A DNA stretch of 64,000 nucleotides. It comes from Pseudoalteromonas sp. H105 (GTDB lineage Bacteria; Pseudomonadota; Gammaproteobacteria; Enterobacterales; Alteromonadaceae). A program made the translations under genes and the position numbers. The notes beneath the pieces were generated by a model. That model saw nothing but the letters and a program-made list of their open reading frames with translations, ran no database searches and was not told the origin of the DNA. The stretch is from NCBI RefSeq assembly GCF_001469215.1, contig NZ_LOFH01000002.1, positions 434,001 to 498,000 of the forward strand, read 5' to 3'. Below are positions 1 to 7,226 of the stretch, one piece after another; positions within the stretch are counted from its first letter, which is position 1, and the number at the start of each line of letters is the position of its first letter.

Positions 1-66
1 TGGTACGTGATAATTGTATTAATTATTACGTACCAGAATCAAAAGTACGTAATAAGTTACGTACCA
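1..66. repeat. Cluster of TACGTAC inverted and direct repeats
   Basis: TGGTACGT at 1-8 is inverted as ACGTACCA at 28-35 and again at 59-66. An 11-bp arm, TTATTACGTAC at 23-33, is inverted as GTACGTAATAA at 45-55. The repeats lie just downstream of the small RHH-like gene at the window edge. They could be operators for a gene left of the window or part of the phage replication origin; the sequence does not decide. Confidence 0.5.
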
Positions 67-252
67 CTAAATAGCCTTTTTCATACGACCAGTTTTAACA
101 CTTCGAGCCATAAAGGGAATATGGTCAGGGTTATCGATTAAGAAATCTATCATCTGTTTAATTTCAACTTCTGAATCATCTGGTATCCAAAGGGTAACTT
201 TCTTTAACCCTCTATCTCTTTGTTTCTTTTCGTACTTTTGATTTCTAGTCAT
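67..252 (-). CDS. Small hypothetical protein, possible ribbon-helix-helix regulator
   Basis: The product is 61 residues and strongly basic in its first 20 residues. A short strand-like segment (KKVTLWIPDD, residues 17-26) is followed by a predicted helix (EIKQMIDFLIDN). This strand-then-helix pattern resembles ribbon-helix-helix DNA-binding proteins, but no family is recognised with certainty. It sits after the Zot gene at the distal end of the phage operon and after a hairpin terminator, so it may have its own promoter. A role in phage control is possible but unproven. Confidence 0.55.
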   Translation of the reverse strand: MTRNQKYEKKQRDRGLKKVTLWIPDDSEVEIKQMIDFLIDNPDHIPFMARSVKTGRMKKAI

Positions 253-294
253 AGTGTCACCAGTGACGGGTATTAGATAAATGTATATAGATTA

Positions 295-333
295 AACAAG
301 CCGCTACGCTCAGGCTTCGCTTGGCGGCTTGTT
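295..333 (-). terminator. Hairpin terminator after the phage Zot gene
   Basis: AACAAGCCGC (295-304) pairs with GCGGCTTGTT (324-333), giving a 10-bp stem seven bases beyond the Zot stop codon. On the minus strand the stem is followed by only a short, mixed T-rich run, so termination may be partial. Confidence 0.6.
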
Positions 334-339
334 ATAAAT

Positions 340-1656
340 CTAAATTGATGATGTGAAAGCGAATGTATTTTCATTTGAATCATCAGAATTTTGTGGTGAT
401 GGTTGGGAATATGGGTTTGGGCTACAAAAAGCGCGATACGCAAAGTCGGTTTTTGACTGCCTAATAATGACATTACAAGGACTAAAATACTGGATACTAA
501 AGCCCATGCTCGCCAGTTCGTAAGAGTCGATACTAAAATTACCATATTTATCTGTTATAAATTCAAAGATAAATTCACGATGCGTTCGGTCTGGCCGCTT
601 TACTTCTTGAACCCCAGTAACAAAAATATCAGTCGCGCCATAGGGTAAACCTACAGAAATAGGTTGACCATTAAGAACCTGAAAAGCAGCATTATCAGGA
701 TTAGGACTACTATTTTTTTGAGTATCGACCATACCCACTTTAGTGGTTTCTTCGACACTTTCCATAGCGCTTTCATGACTGGTGAAATACCATATCCAAT
801 ACAGTATGCACAAAAAGACCAAAGTAATTGGAAGGGCAAAAACAGGATTGTGTAAGAGATTTTTACCCTGTCCTTTTGTAATACCTCCGGTAGCCGTTGA
901 CTTGTAGCACTTGTGTACTTCGATTGGGATTTTCTTCCAGACGATAGTACTCGATTTGTTTGGGGTTTTACCGTCAAGTTTTGGGTTGTGCTCGAAGATT
1001 CGCGGTCTTCTGTTGTAGTAAGGGATTGATGCGAGTCCATCAAAGTATTTGTGAGAATAGGCGTATTGGCTGACGTTTCTAATGTATTTGTGGACTGAGG
1101 TAATATCTGGGGTACAGACGATAATATCCCAATTGTATTTTCGGTGTCGCATGTAACACTCTTTGAGTGTTTTGGGGTAAATAATGTGGCCATGTTCGTT
1201 AAATAACTCCCTTCCTAAATCATCAGTATCACCACTTGTTAAGTTCTCAGGTTTAAACTTTTCAAGTTGTTCATAGTGGTATTCGTACCAGTGAACGGGT
1301 ATCAAATCTTTGTAATTATCGATGTGTTTATAGTTACAGCTTTCGGGTTTAAACGTTGCTTCAGTTGGGTAAACGTCTTGCACTTCATCAATTAAAACTA
1401 ATGCGCCTGTTGGCATCCAGTGATACCAATTACGCCATAGTTGTTGGCCTTCTTCGTTTTGTGATGATAAGCGCCAAAGCTGGGCTGACTCTGGAAAGGT
1501 TTCTTGAAGCTCGGTTTCAATTTCTTCAAGCGGTAAAATACCCTCGATATTGGTAACAACTAAGCGGCCTTTTCTGAGGGCTGGTAACACTTCGAACCAT
1601 GTAGCGCTGGCAGATTTGAAAGAACCTGGCGCACCATGAAAAATTGATGAAGCCAT
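340..1656 (-). CDS. Zot-like phage assembly ATPase (pI family)
   Basis: This 438-residue protein is the pI/Zot assembly ATPase that drives extrusion of filamentous phage through the inner membrane. A Walker A motif (GAPGSFKS, residues 8-15, with F where many P-loops have G) starts the N-terminal ATPase domain. A Walker B strand (LVLIDE) lies at 86-91. A single membrane segment lies near 271-291, so the ATPase is cytoplasmic and about 145 residues are periplasmic, the usual pI topology. It follows the pVI-like gene with a 1-nt gap in the minus-strand morphogenesis operon. The zonula occludens name comes from the Vibrio CTX phage protein; toxin activity is not implied. Confidence 0.9.
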   Translation of the reverse strand: MASSIFHGAPGSFKSASATWFEVLPALRKGRLVVTNIEGILPLEEIETELQETFPESAQLWRLSSQNEEGQQLWRNWYHWMPTGALVLIDEVQDVYPTEATFKPESCNYKHIDNYKDLIPVHWYEYHYEQLEKFKPENLTSGDTDDLGRELFNEHGHIIYPKTLKECYMRHRKYNWDIIVCTPDITSVHKYIRNVSQYAYSHKYFDGLASIPYYNRRPRIFEHNPKLDGKTPNKSSTIVWKKIPIEVHKCYKSTATGGITKGQGKNLLHNPVFALPITLVFLCILYWIWYFTSHESAMESVEETTKVGMVDTQKNSSPNPDNAAFQVLNGQPISVGLPYGATDIFVTGVQEVKRPDRTHREFIFEFITDKYGNFSIDSYELASMGFSIQYFSPCNVIIRQSKTDFAYRAFCSPNPYSQPSPQNSDDSNENTFAFTSSI

Positions 1657-1657
1657 A

Positions 1658-2065
1658 TTATATAAACCTCAAAACATAACGAGCGACTAATGCTTGAATA
1701 ATGATATTAACACCATCAAAAAAGCGCATATCAACAAGTGCTGCTTTTACATCTTGTGGTAAAGCATTTGAAGCAGAGGTAACTTTTGAGGCAATTTGAA
1801 AGTTTTCCAGAATGGTTTTTGCAACTGACCAAGCGAGTTTAATCGCTTCGAGTTCCGCAGCAATTCGCATAAGAGTCCACTTTTCTACAATATAAGCCAA
1901 CGCTCGTTCAAAGAAACTTGGTACATCATCATCAAGGAAAGACCAAATATCAGTGAAATAATCTCCTACTTTTTGGGCGAAATTAGCAAGCCCTGTCGGT
2001 TCATCCGCTGCGATAGCGAGCATAGGTATGAATAAGAAAATAAGGAATAGCGTTTTAAATTTCAT
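1658..2065 (-). CDS. pVI-like minor coat protein
   Basis: The product is 135 residues with a signal peptide (residues 1-19, ending near AIAAD). An amphipathic middle precedes a C-terminal region rich in hydrophobic residues. Size, position between the pIII-like and Zot genes, and tight spacing (1 nt to each neighbour) match the DUF2523/pVI-type minor coat protein that caps the virion end together with pIII. The assignment rests mainly on gene order and topology. Confidence 0.7.
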   Translation of the reverse strand: MKFKTLFLIFLFIPMLAIAADEPTGLANFAQKVGDYFTDIWSFLDDDVPSFFERALAYIVEKWTLMRIAAELEAIKLAWSVAKTILENFQIASKVTSASNALPQDVKAALVDMRFFDGVNIIIQALVARYVLRFI

Positions 2066-2066
2066 A

Positions 2067-3503
2067 TTATGGCCCTAGTAATATGTAGAGAGCAGTTAAG
2101 GAAGCAACGAGTAAAATGGCAGCAGCAATCATTTGAAAAAACTCCGATAAACGACCAAGCCCCATGTCAACTTCAACACCTTTTATGGTGACCATTCGTT
2201 CTTCATAACCACCACCAAGCGCGGGGTTAATGTCAAAAAGAGCCTTTGTTTCACTTTCTATTTGGTCAAAATAGTCTTTAAGTTCGATTTTTTTATCGTC
2301 AATTTCTTGTGTAACTTCTGCTAAATCAGCATCGGTGAATATACCATTCAGGCCTTTATCGGGGTTTTTCCTCGTTGTTTTAACATCAAATTTATCCTTT
2401 TTTGTATTTTTCTTGATGTCTTCTAGTAGAGAATTCCCTTTATCTTGCCCGCTTTTCAATCTCTTTAAGGTGTTATTGCCGTTACCGATTTCATCTTTTA
2501 TTGCTGCCAATAATTCATTGGATGTTTGAGTTTCTTCGGCCATTCTATCGAGTCGTTGTTCATGTGATTCGATACCATCGAGCATATTATTATTAATAGC
2601 ATCTAAGTTATCGTTCACTTGGTTCATCGCTTCTAACACCTCGGTTTTGTCCGTATTATCTGTGTCTTCTGGGTCAGGCCTGTCTTCTGGGTCAGGCGTT
2701 GGGTTTGGGTCTGTCGGGTCTTCTGGTTCAGGGTCAGTTGGGTCATCAGGTTCAGGTTCTGGATCAACGGGGTCTTCTGGTTCAATTGCACAAGTAGCTG
2801 GTTCTTGAGAGCCATATGAAACGGGCATGTAATAACCGCCGTCATCACCAGTCTTTATTTTACATTGAGTACCATCAGGGTTATTAAAACAAACTTCACG
2901 ACTACCACCACCCGTACCAAATATAAAGGGGTCATTATCTGTTGGTGCAGGACAATTATCATCAGGGTCGGGTTCTGGTTCTTCACCATCATCATCTAAT
3001 GGTTCACCACAAAACATGGGTGGTGAGCTTGGCTCTGTAGGTTGAGGAATTTTAGGAACACCTATTTTATGTTTTGGAAAATTTGTAGGTGGACACTCAT
3101 GTTTCCAGTCAGTTGATATTAAACGACCATTATATTGACCGTTGCTGGTTTTGATTCCAGATTCAACACCAAAGGTATCGCAATCCCCATATCTACAATT
3201 TACATAGTCTAATGACCATTTGTTAGGAGTATCAAAACTTATATTGGAATAAGTTGACCAAAAGCCATCAGAAACTTTTCTATCCGCGTAAGCTATAACA
3301 AGGGGAAGCCAATATTCCTGACAAGCACCAACACTATTAAATTGAGAAGTTATAATCGGTTTATAGTTGTTATCTACTGTGCATTCAAATGTATATGAAG
3401 GTGTAGACTCTGGTTCTACTAAAGTATCAGGATTATGAATTGCTTTAGAGTATGGAACAAAAAAAGCGCTACTAAGCGCCAATAAAAATATTAGTAATCG
3501 CAT
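2067..3503 (-). CDS. pIII-like attachment (adsorption) minor coat protein
   Basis: This 478-residue protein is exported (signal peptide about 1-21) and anchored by a C-terminal membrane segment (about 457-476), as in pIII of filamentous phages. The N-terminal 170 residues contain many cysteines and would be the receptor-binding part. A long Pro/Asp/Glu-rich linker follows, with repeated DPEPEDPTDPN-like units around residues 235-285, comparable to the glycine-rich linkers of pIII. A charged coiled-coil-like region (about 290-440) precedes the anchor. The N-terminal domain is unlikely to be conserved outside close relatives because it determines host range. Confidence 0.8.
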   Translation of the reverse strand: MRLLIFLLALSSAFFVPYSKAIHNPDTLVEPESTPSYTFECTVDNNYKPIITSQFNSVGACQEYWLPLVIAYADRKVSDGFWSTYSNISFDTPNKWSLDYVNCRYGDCDTFGVESGIKTSNGQYNGRLISTDWKHECPPTNFPKHKIGVPKIPQPTEPSSPPMFCGEPLDDDGEEPEPDPDDNCPAPTDNDPFIFGTGGGSREVCFNNPDGTQCKIKTGDDGGYYMPVSYGSQEPATCAIEPEDPVDPEPEPDDPTDPEPEDPTDPNPTPDPEDRPDPEDTDNTDKTEVLEAMNQVNDNLDAINNNMLDGIESHEQRLDRMAEETQTSNELLAAIKDEIGNGNNTLKRLKSGQDKGNSLLEDIKKNTKKDKFDVKTTRKNPDKGLNGIFTDADLAEVTQEIDDKKIELKDYFDQIESETKALFDINPALGGGYEERMVTIKGVEVDMGLGRLSEFFQMIAAAILLVASLTALYILLGP

Positions 3504-3523
3504 GTAAGCGCCTTTGAGGAAAG

Positions 3524-3539
3524 GGCGGTTTTACCCGCC
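3524..3539 (-). terminator. Hairpin between the coat block and the pIII-like gene
   Basis: GGCGG (3524-3528) pairs with CCGCC (3535-3539) around a 6-nt loop, followed on the minus strand by a pyrimidine-rich run (CTTTCCT). Filamentous phages commonly place a strong terminator after the major coat gene. This would give high coat expression and lower pIII expression. The T-run is imperfect. Confidence 0.5.
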
Positions 3540-3543
3540 GTTG

Positions 3544-3624
3544 TTAACTGGTTCTTACGCCACTGGAAAATCCTTCAACGAAGCACCAGACCAGAAATGA
3601 CGCAAGACCAATTGAAGTAACCAT
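3544..3624 (-). CDS. 26-residue hydrophobic protein, pVII/pIX-like minor coat candidate
   Basis: A short reading frame starts with ATG at 3624, one base after the stop codon of the major coat gene (TAA-G-ATG), and ends at 3544. The product (26 residues) begins MVTSIGLASFLVWCFVEGFS: one hydrophobic stretch with a small polar tail, with no signal peptide. In the Ff phages the tip proteins pVII (33 residues) and pIX (32 residues) have the same character. The arrangement suggests translational coupling to the coat gene. It is called from position, size and hydrophobicity only. Confidence 0.6.
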   Translation of the reverse strand: MVTSIGLASFLVWCFVEGFSSGVRTS

Positions 3625-3625
3625 C

Positions 3626-3850
3626 TTAGTTACGCATTTTTGATAAAATCATACCAATACAAAAACCTACAGCCGCCACTGTAATTAAAATTGTTACTAC
3701 GGCGGTATAGTTAGTTGTTGCATCAGCACCAGCCGCATCAATTGCCGCAGTATGGTCAGCAGCAAATGCAGAAGCAGAACCAAGAGCAGAAGTAATTAAA
3801 AGGCCAGCTTTAGCGCGTTTTGAAGCTAAGATATTTTTTACGTTATTCAT
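3626..3850 (-). CDS. Major coat protein (pVIII-like)
   Basis: The 74-residue precursor has a basic N-terminus and signal peptide cleaved near ASAFA (about residue 30). The predicted mature protein of about 44 residues has an acidic N-terminus, a single membrane helix (VVTILITVAAVGFCIGMIL) and a positively charged C-terminus (SKMRN). This is the exact architecture of the pVIII major capsid protein, whose basic end packs against the ssDNA. It is followed by a candidate tip protein and a hairpin. Confidence 0.88.
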   Translation of the reverse strand: MNNVKNILASKRAKAGLLITSALGSASAFAADHTAAIDAAGADATTNYTAVVTILITVAAVGFCIGMILSKMRN

Positions 3851-3868
3851 GTGTATTTCCCTGTAGGG

Positions 3869-4111
3869 TTAAGTTTTACCCATAGTACGGACGACACGAC
3901 CAATACCATGAGCAGTTACAAAAGCGACTAACGCCGCCGTGTTAATTAAGCCGAAAGTGGCTAGGTCAAAAGCAAACAATTCATTAAGAACGTTTACTAA
4001 ATTTTGTTGTTGAAGCTGTTGAAATTCAGCTTGTGTCACCATCACAAAATCACAAACACCTGTAACGGCTTTTAGTGTTTGGTCTGGTTGGATAGCGACA
4101 CATTGAGCCAT
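3869..4111 (-). CDS. Small phage membrane protein of the coat block
   Basis: The 80-residue product has an N-terminal region with two cysteines (Cys4 and Cys20), a glutamine-rich middle and a C-terminal hydrophobic segment (FGLINTAALVAFVTAHGIG) ending in basic residues. Proteins of this size and shape are common directly upstream of the major coat gene in Vibrio and Pseudoalteromonas filamentous phages. They are often presumed minor coat proteins. No precise function is claimed. Confidence 0.7.
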   Translation of the reverse strand: MAQCVAIQPDQTLKAVTGVCDFVMVTQAEFQQLQQQNLVNVLNELFAFDLATFGLINTAALVAFVTAHGIGRVVRTMGKT

Positions 4112-4113
4112 TG

Positions 4114-4422
4114 CTATTTCACCAATTGAACATCGGAAACGATGTTTCGAGACATGTTTCGCGCATCTGGTTGAAGTGTTAAATCAACTTCACAAATGCC
4201 ATGCTCAGCGGTAATTGCTTTGAATTTGTTGTAAAGCGTTTGGTCTTCAAGCATTTCGACGCTCTTAGGTTCGAAGCCACATTTTTGAATATTGTGGTCG
4301 CCTTGAATGTAATCTTGCTCAGCTACTAAGTAAGAGATAGACGAAAAAGAGTAGGGTTTAGCTGCACCTGATTTACTCGATACGCCGCGGCCCATAGCCG
4401 CAGATAATAAAATTACTTTCAT
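4114..4422 (-). CDS. Candidate phage ssDNA-binding protein (gene V analogue)
   Basis: The product is 102 residues, cytoplasmic (no signal peptide or membrane segment), and follows Rep with a 4-nt overlap. In filamentous phages this position is normally occupied by the ssDNA-binding protein that coats the replicated single strand before assembly (pV of Ff; RstB in CTX-type phages is another occupant). The sequence itself shows no motif that I can match, so the assignment is positional. Confidence 0.6.
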   Translation of the reverse strand: MKVILLSAAMGRGVSSKSGAAKPYSFSSISYLVAEQDYIQGDHNIQKCGFEPKSVEMLEDQTLYNKFKAITAEHGICEVDLTLQPDARNMSRNIVSDVQLVK

Positions 4423-5759
4423 GTTGTTAACTCCATTTGGTTGGGTGGGGTAATACAGGCCTGATTAATAGAGTCGGGTATATCCCAAGGATTTAGGCCT
4501 TTGGTTAAACGATTAATAATTTCATCACTTGTAAGTTCTTGTATGTGATGAAGGTAATTTACAAACTTGCTATAAGACTGAATGCAGTAGCGTTCTAGTC
4601 TCTCGGCCACAAGCGCACCGTTGTGTTTTCTTTCTCTACTCGTAGTTCTGATTTCAAGACGTTCAGCAGTAATAAAATCAAAAGCGGGATAGGCAGCAGC
4701 AAAAACGGCATCGGTATTGAGAAGTGCATCCAAGGAGATAACACGGTCAATACTCCTAAGCTCAAGCTCAGCACGAACCCAATTAGGCTGAGATTCACTT
4801 TGCATTTGCTTTCCTTTTTCATACATTCGCGCCATTTTTCCATTTTTGCGACTCCCTACATAAAGAGTATTTCCGCCATTGGCTATGCAGTCATAACGTT
4901 TTTGCCAACCGTGCTTTTTCTTCCATTCGGCCTGTTGTTCAGCAGTTAATTTTTGTAGTTCACCCGTCTGAATAAAAGAGAAAGAGGGCGCTTGGTTGGT
5001 TTTACAAAAGCCGCCTTCTTCTAAATTTTGGAAGTAATCAAACACGGTTCTATTGCCTTCGTAATCATCGTAAGCAATATCTAAACGGGTGATTTTTACG
5101 TTAGGCATTTTCTTTAACATGGTATGTAATTTAGGAATATCTAAGCCAGCGCAACCAGTACCAGAAAATGAAACCATGACACCGCCATTGTTAGCACCCC
5201 AAGCAATCACACCTGAATTTACATCGTGACGGTAAAGCGTTGCAGACTTTTCATAAGTGAACATACCGCCTGTGTTATTACGGTATGACCAGCTCAAGGT
5301 ATCGCTTGTTAAGCGGTCAGCTTTAGTTGCAACTTCGGTGTTCATTAAGTGCATGAAATGTGAAATATCACCTTCAATTAATGAGGTTAGTGTTTTATAA
5401 CGCTTTGTTTTTCTTACTACATTTTTAAGAAAGTGTGTACGTTCTTCATTCGGTATCTGTTTGATTGAACTGTAATTTTTATAGCGTTTATTGTTTTCAA
5501 ACAGCTCATCGTAGTAGTAATCAGAGCTAAAATTAACGGTTTCAGTTACGTCAATTTCGAGGTCATCGGTTGCATTTTGGTCGAACATTTCAGCGCATAA
5601 CATGGCGTTATAAGCCTCTTTGTAAGAGTTAAAATCGCCATTTCCAAAGGCTAATTTTGCGTCAAAACGTAAGCGAGCAACTTCATCAGGACAAAAAACA
5701 ACCGTTAAATAATCGATTTTCGTTAGGTTTTGGATAGGGTTTTTAGCGTTCTGGTTCAT
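4419..5759 (-). CDS. Phage rolling-circle replication initiator (Rep_trans/RstA-type)
   Basis: This protein would nick the double-stranded form at the plus origin to start rolling-circle replication. The conserved region contains ITRLDIAYDDYEG, followed by TLYVGSRKNGKMARMYEKG and WVRAELELR, which is the signature of the Rep_trans/RstA initiator family. ATG at 5759 is chosen (446 residues) because GGAG lies 9 nt upstream; a longer frame to 5804 has no comparable site. The start overlaps the end of the preceding small gene by 17 nt, suggesting coupling. The 3' end overlaps the next gene by 4 nt. Confidence 0.88.
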   Translation of the reverse strand: MNQNAKNPIQNLTKIDYLTVVFCPDEVARLRFDAKLAFGNGDFNSYKEAYNAMLCAEMFDQNATDDLEIDVTETVNFSSDYYYDELFENNKRYKNYSSIKQIPNEERTHFLKNVVRKTKRYKTLTSLIEGDISHFMHLMNTEVATKADRLTSDTLSWSYRNNTGGMFTYEKSATLYRHDVNSGVIAWGANNGGVMVSFSGTGCAGLDIPKLHTMLKKMPNVKITRLDIAYDDYEGNRTVFDYFQNLEEGGFCKTNQAPSFSFIQTGELQKLTAEQQAEWKKKHGWQKRYDCIANGGNTLYVGSRKNGKMARMYEKGKQMQSESQPNWVRAELELRSIDRVISLDALLNTDAVFAAAYPAFDFITAERLEIRTTSRERKHNGALVAERLERYCIQSYSKFVNYLHHIQELTSDEIINRLTKGLNPWDIPDSINQACITPPNQMELTT

Positions 5760-5991
5760 AGTCAAATGCTCCAGAATCAAACAATTCTTGCCAATTATTG
5801 TCATCTACATCAATAATTTCAAACGATTCACGGCCACAGTAATCAATGCAAAATGCCATTGCCTCTGCGCGTGAAGAATACATAAGCGGGTGTTCAATTT
5901 TATTGAAACCTAGTGCGTATTCTTCGATGCCTGAAATGTATTGAAGGTAGAATTTCAACTTAGAATCCTTGTTATAATGACTAACTGTCAT
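5743..5991 (-). CDS. Small hypothetical phage protein, first gene of the rep operon
   Basis: The product is 82 residues, acidic, without signal peptide or membrane segment. It is the first gene of the minus-strand phage operon, just downstream of the operator/promoter region shared with the divergent repressor, and it overlaps rep. Its function is not recognised; the position suggests an early regulatory or replication accessory role. Confidence 0.65.
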   Translation of the reverse strand: MTVSHYNKDSKLKFYLQYISGIEEYALGFNKIEHPLMYSSRAEAMAFCIDYCGRESFEIIDVDDNNWQELFDSGAFDYEPER

Positions 5992-6065
5992 TCTTGAATG
6001 TTTTGAAGTCTAGCTATCATCATTGACAGTTGTCAACTTTTTATTTATCAAGATTGACAGTTATA
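5982..6065. promoter_or_regulatory. Phage divergent promoter and repressor operator
   Basis: A perfect palindrome, TTGACAGTTGTCAA, lies at 6023-6036. Half-site copies occur at 6053-6060 (ATTGACAG) and, inverted, near 5985-5993 (AACTGTCAT). The TTGACA at 6054-6059 can also serve as a -35 box for the repressor gene. This layout is typical of the rstR/rstA-like immunity region of filamentous phages, with the repressor likely binding these sites. Confidence 0.7.
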
Positions 6066-6089
6066 ATTAACTTAGCGAGGAGAAATGCT

Positions 6090-6428
6090 ATGAACTTTAG
6101 TTACGAACTAATTGAAAAATATAAAAATTTCATGGGTTACAGTCAGGACAAACAAGTTATTTCTGACTTTGAAGAATTTAACTCAGGGAATATGTCTCAA
6201 ATCAAAAAGGGTACGCGTCATTTAACGGCGAACCAATGCATTTTTATGGCTAATACTATTGGTATGGATCAAAAAGAGGCTTTATTGAAGCTTGCTATTG
6301 AAAAATCAAAATCTAAGGAAGAAGGCAAAATTTGGTCTGATATTGTAAAAAAGATTAGTGCAGCATGTGTAGCGCTAACACTAGTTGCAGGCCTAGCAAA
6401 CGCTCCAACTGAGGACGCATTTGCGTAA
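6090..6428 (+). CDS. Phage HTH repressor-type regulator (DUF3693-like)
   Basis: The product is 112 residues. ATG at 6090 is preferred because AGGAG lies 8 nt upstream; a TTG-initiated extension to 6030 would run through the operator. Residues 1-65 look like a helix-turn-helix protein (SYELIEKYKNFMGYSQDKQVI with a turn at NSGNMSQIKKG), resembling the DUF3693 regulators of Vibrio and Xanthomonas filamentous phages. The C-terminus ends in a hydrophobic segment (KISAACVALTLVAGLANAP). It is transcribed away from the phage operon, as expected for an RstR-like immunity repressor. It is the last phage gene before the dif-like site. Confidence 0.75.
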   Translation: MNFSYELIEKYKNFMGYSQDKQVISDFEEFNSGNMSQIKKGTRHLTANQCIFMANTIGMDQKEALLKLAIEKSKSKEEGKIWSDIVKKISAACVALTLVAGLANAPTEDAFA

Positions 6429-6433
6429 TAGCG

Positions 6434-6461
6434 ATAGCCCATAAATTACGTTATGTTAAAT
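6434..6461 (+). other. dif-like XerCD site, prophage right junction
   Basis: TTATGTTAAAT at 6451-6461 is identical to the XerD half of the gammaproteobacterial dif consensus. It is preceded by a 6-bp spacer (ATTACG) and an 11-bp XerC-like arm (ATAGCCCATAA) matching the consensus at 7 of 11 positions. A weaker XerC arm on the phage side and a perfect XerD arm on the chromosomal side are what integration of an IMEX-type filamentous phage would leave. The site would mark the chromosome dimer resolution locus of this replicon. Confidence 0.65.
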
Positions 6462-6476
6462 AGGGTGTGTTAAATT

Positions 6477-6510
6477 AAAGTGGGCGCAATTACACGAACT
6501 AGCCCACTTT
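6477..6510 (-). terminator. Terminator of the YSC84-type gene
   Basis: AAAGTGGGC (6477-6485) pairs with GCCCACTTT (6502-6510) around a 16-nt loop, with T/A runs on both sides. It may also stop transcription from the phage repressor. Confidence 0.55.
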
Positions 6511-6528
6511 TAGAAGGGTTTTAAAGGC

Positions 6529-7092
6529 TTAATTTAGCTCAGAATCTACCCAAAATTTAGTGCCTTTTAATACAGCTTGTAATGCAAGGCCATTTTCGGT
6601 TAAAGAATACACTGTAACTTGATCTGCAATGGCTTCAGCAGATATAGCTTCCCCTTGATTTTGGTATTTTGCGGCTGCATCTGCATTCCCACCAAAGGCC
6701 CAGCCATTTTCAATAAAGCGATTAATTGCGTCTTGATTATGAAAAACCATAACAACATTAAAGTCTTTAACACCTAAACCAAGCCCTAAACCGGCTTCCC
6801 CCATATTCATGTAAGTAGACTTTCCAGTAAGGTTATTTTTTACCACACCGTAACCACCACCAAAACTGGCAAGTACAACATTTACATTGGCGTTATCAAA
6901 TACAGCATAACCAGCAGAACCTGCAATTTGCTGTTTCACATCAGGCTTTTGTGTATATAATTTAGCTAACGTATCTGCACGCATGTTTTGTACTAAATTA
7001 CGTTTTTCATTTGGCGAAGCGCTACCCGTTGTGGCACACCCAGACAAAACTAAAGTTAGTGTAATTAAACTTAAAACAATTAAATTTTTCAT
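6529..7092 (-). CDS. YSC84-domain lipoprotein
   Basis: The start at 7092 is chosen because AAGGA lies 8 nt upstream and the product then begins with a clean lipoprotein signal (MKNLIVLSLITLTLVLSGC, lipobox LSGC). The mature part (about 165 residues) has the YSC84/SYLF-type pattern: AGYAVFDNANVNVVLASFGGGYGVV and a glycine-rich GEAGLGLGLGVKDFNVVMVF. Bacterial members are usually annotated as lipid-binding SYLF proteins, anchored in the outer membrane or periplasm; their role is poorly known. It is monocistronic and divergent from the recombinase gene. Confidence 0.8.
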   Translation of the reverse strand: MKNLIVLSLITLTLVLSGCATTGSASPNEKRNLVQNMRADTLAKLYTQKPDVKQQIAGSAGYAVFDNANVNVVLASFGGGYGVVKNNLTGKSTYMNMGEAGLGLGLGVKDFNVVMVFHNQDAINRFIENGWAFGGNADAAAKYQNQGEAISAEAIADQVTVYSLTENGLALQAVLKGTKFWVDSELN

Positions 7093-7154
7093 ATGCTTTC
7101 CTTGAGCACCACCGGACAATAGCAAAACTAAACAGCAGTTTGCATTTGTTTAAT

Positions 7155-7178
7155 GTCCAATACTAGACAGTATCGGAC
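7155..7178. promoter_or_regulatory. Near-perfect palindrome between lipoprotein and recombinase genes
   Basis: GTCCAATACT (7155-7164) and AGTATCGGAC (7169-7178) form 10-bp arms with one mismatch around AGAC. It lies in the divergent promoter region of the YSC84 lipoprotein gene and the recombinase gene. An operator is likely; the regulator is unknown. Confidence 0.45.
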
Positions 7179-7226
7179 TTAAATATTAAACTGTAACTAA
7201 TTTATTTTAATAGAAATTAGCTCAAT

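Larger units (their letters stand above)
1..6461. mobile_element. Filamentous (Inoviridae-type) prophage, right end at a dif-like site
   Basis: About 6.4 kb shows the module order of a filamentous phage read on the minus strand: Rep, candidate ssDNA-binding protein, small membrane/coat proteins, a pIII-like adhesin, a pVI-like protein and a Zot/pI assembly ATPase. A divergent repressor lies at the outer edge. The genes are tightly packed, often with 1-4 nt gaps or overlaps. The right boundary is placed at the dif-like sequence at 6434-6461, which fits integration by host XerCD. The left boundary is not visible and probably lies before position 1. No phage integrase gene is present, as expected for XerCD-using phages. 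All core functions look intact, so the phage may be active. Confidence 0.85.
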
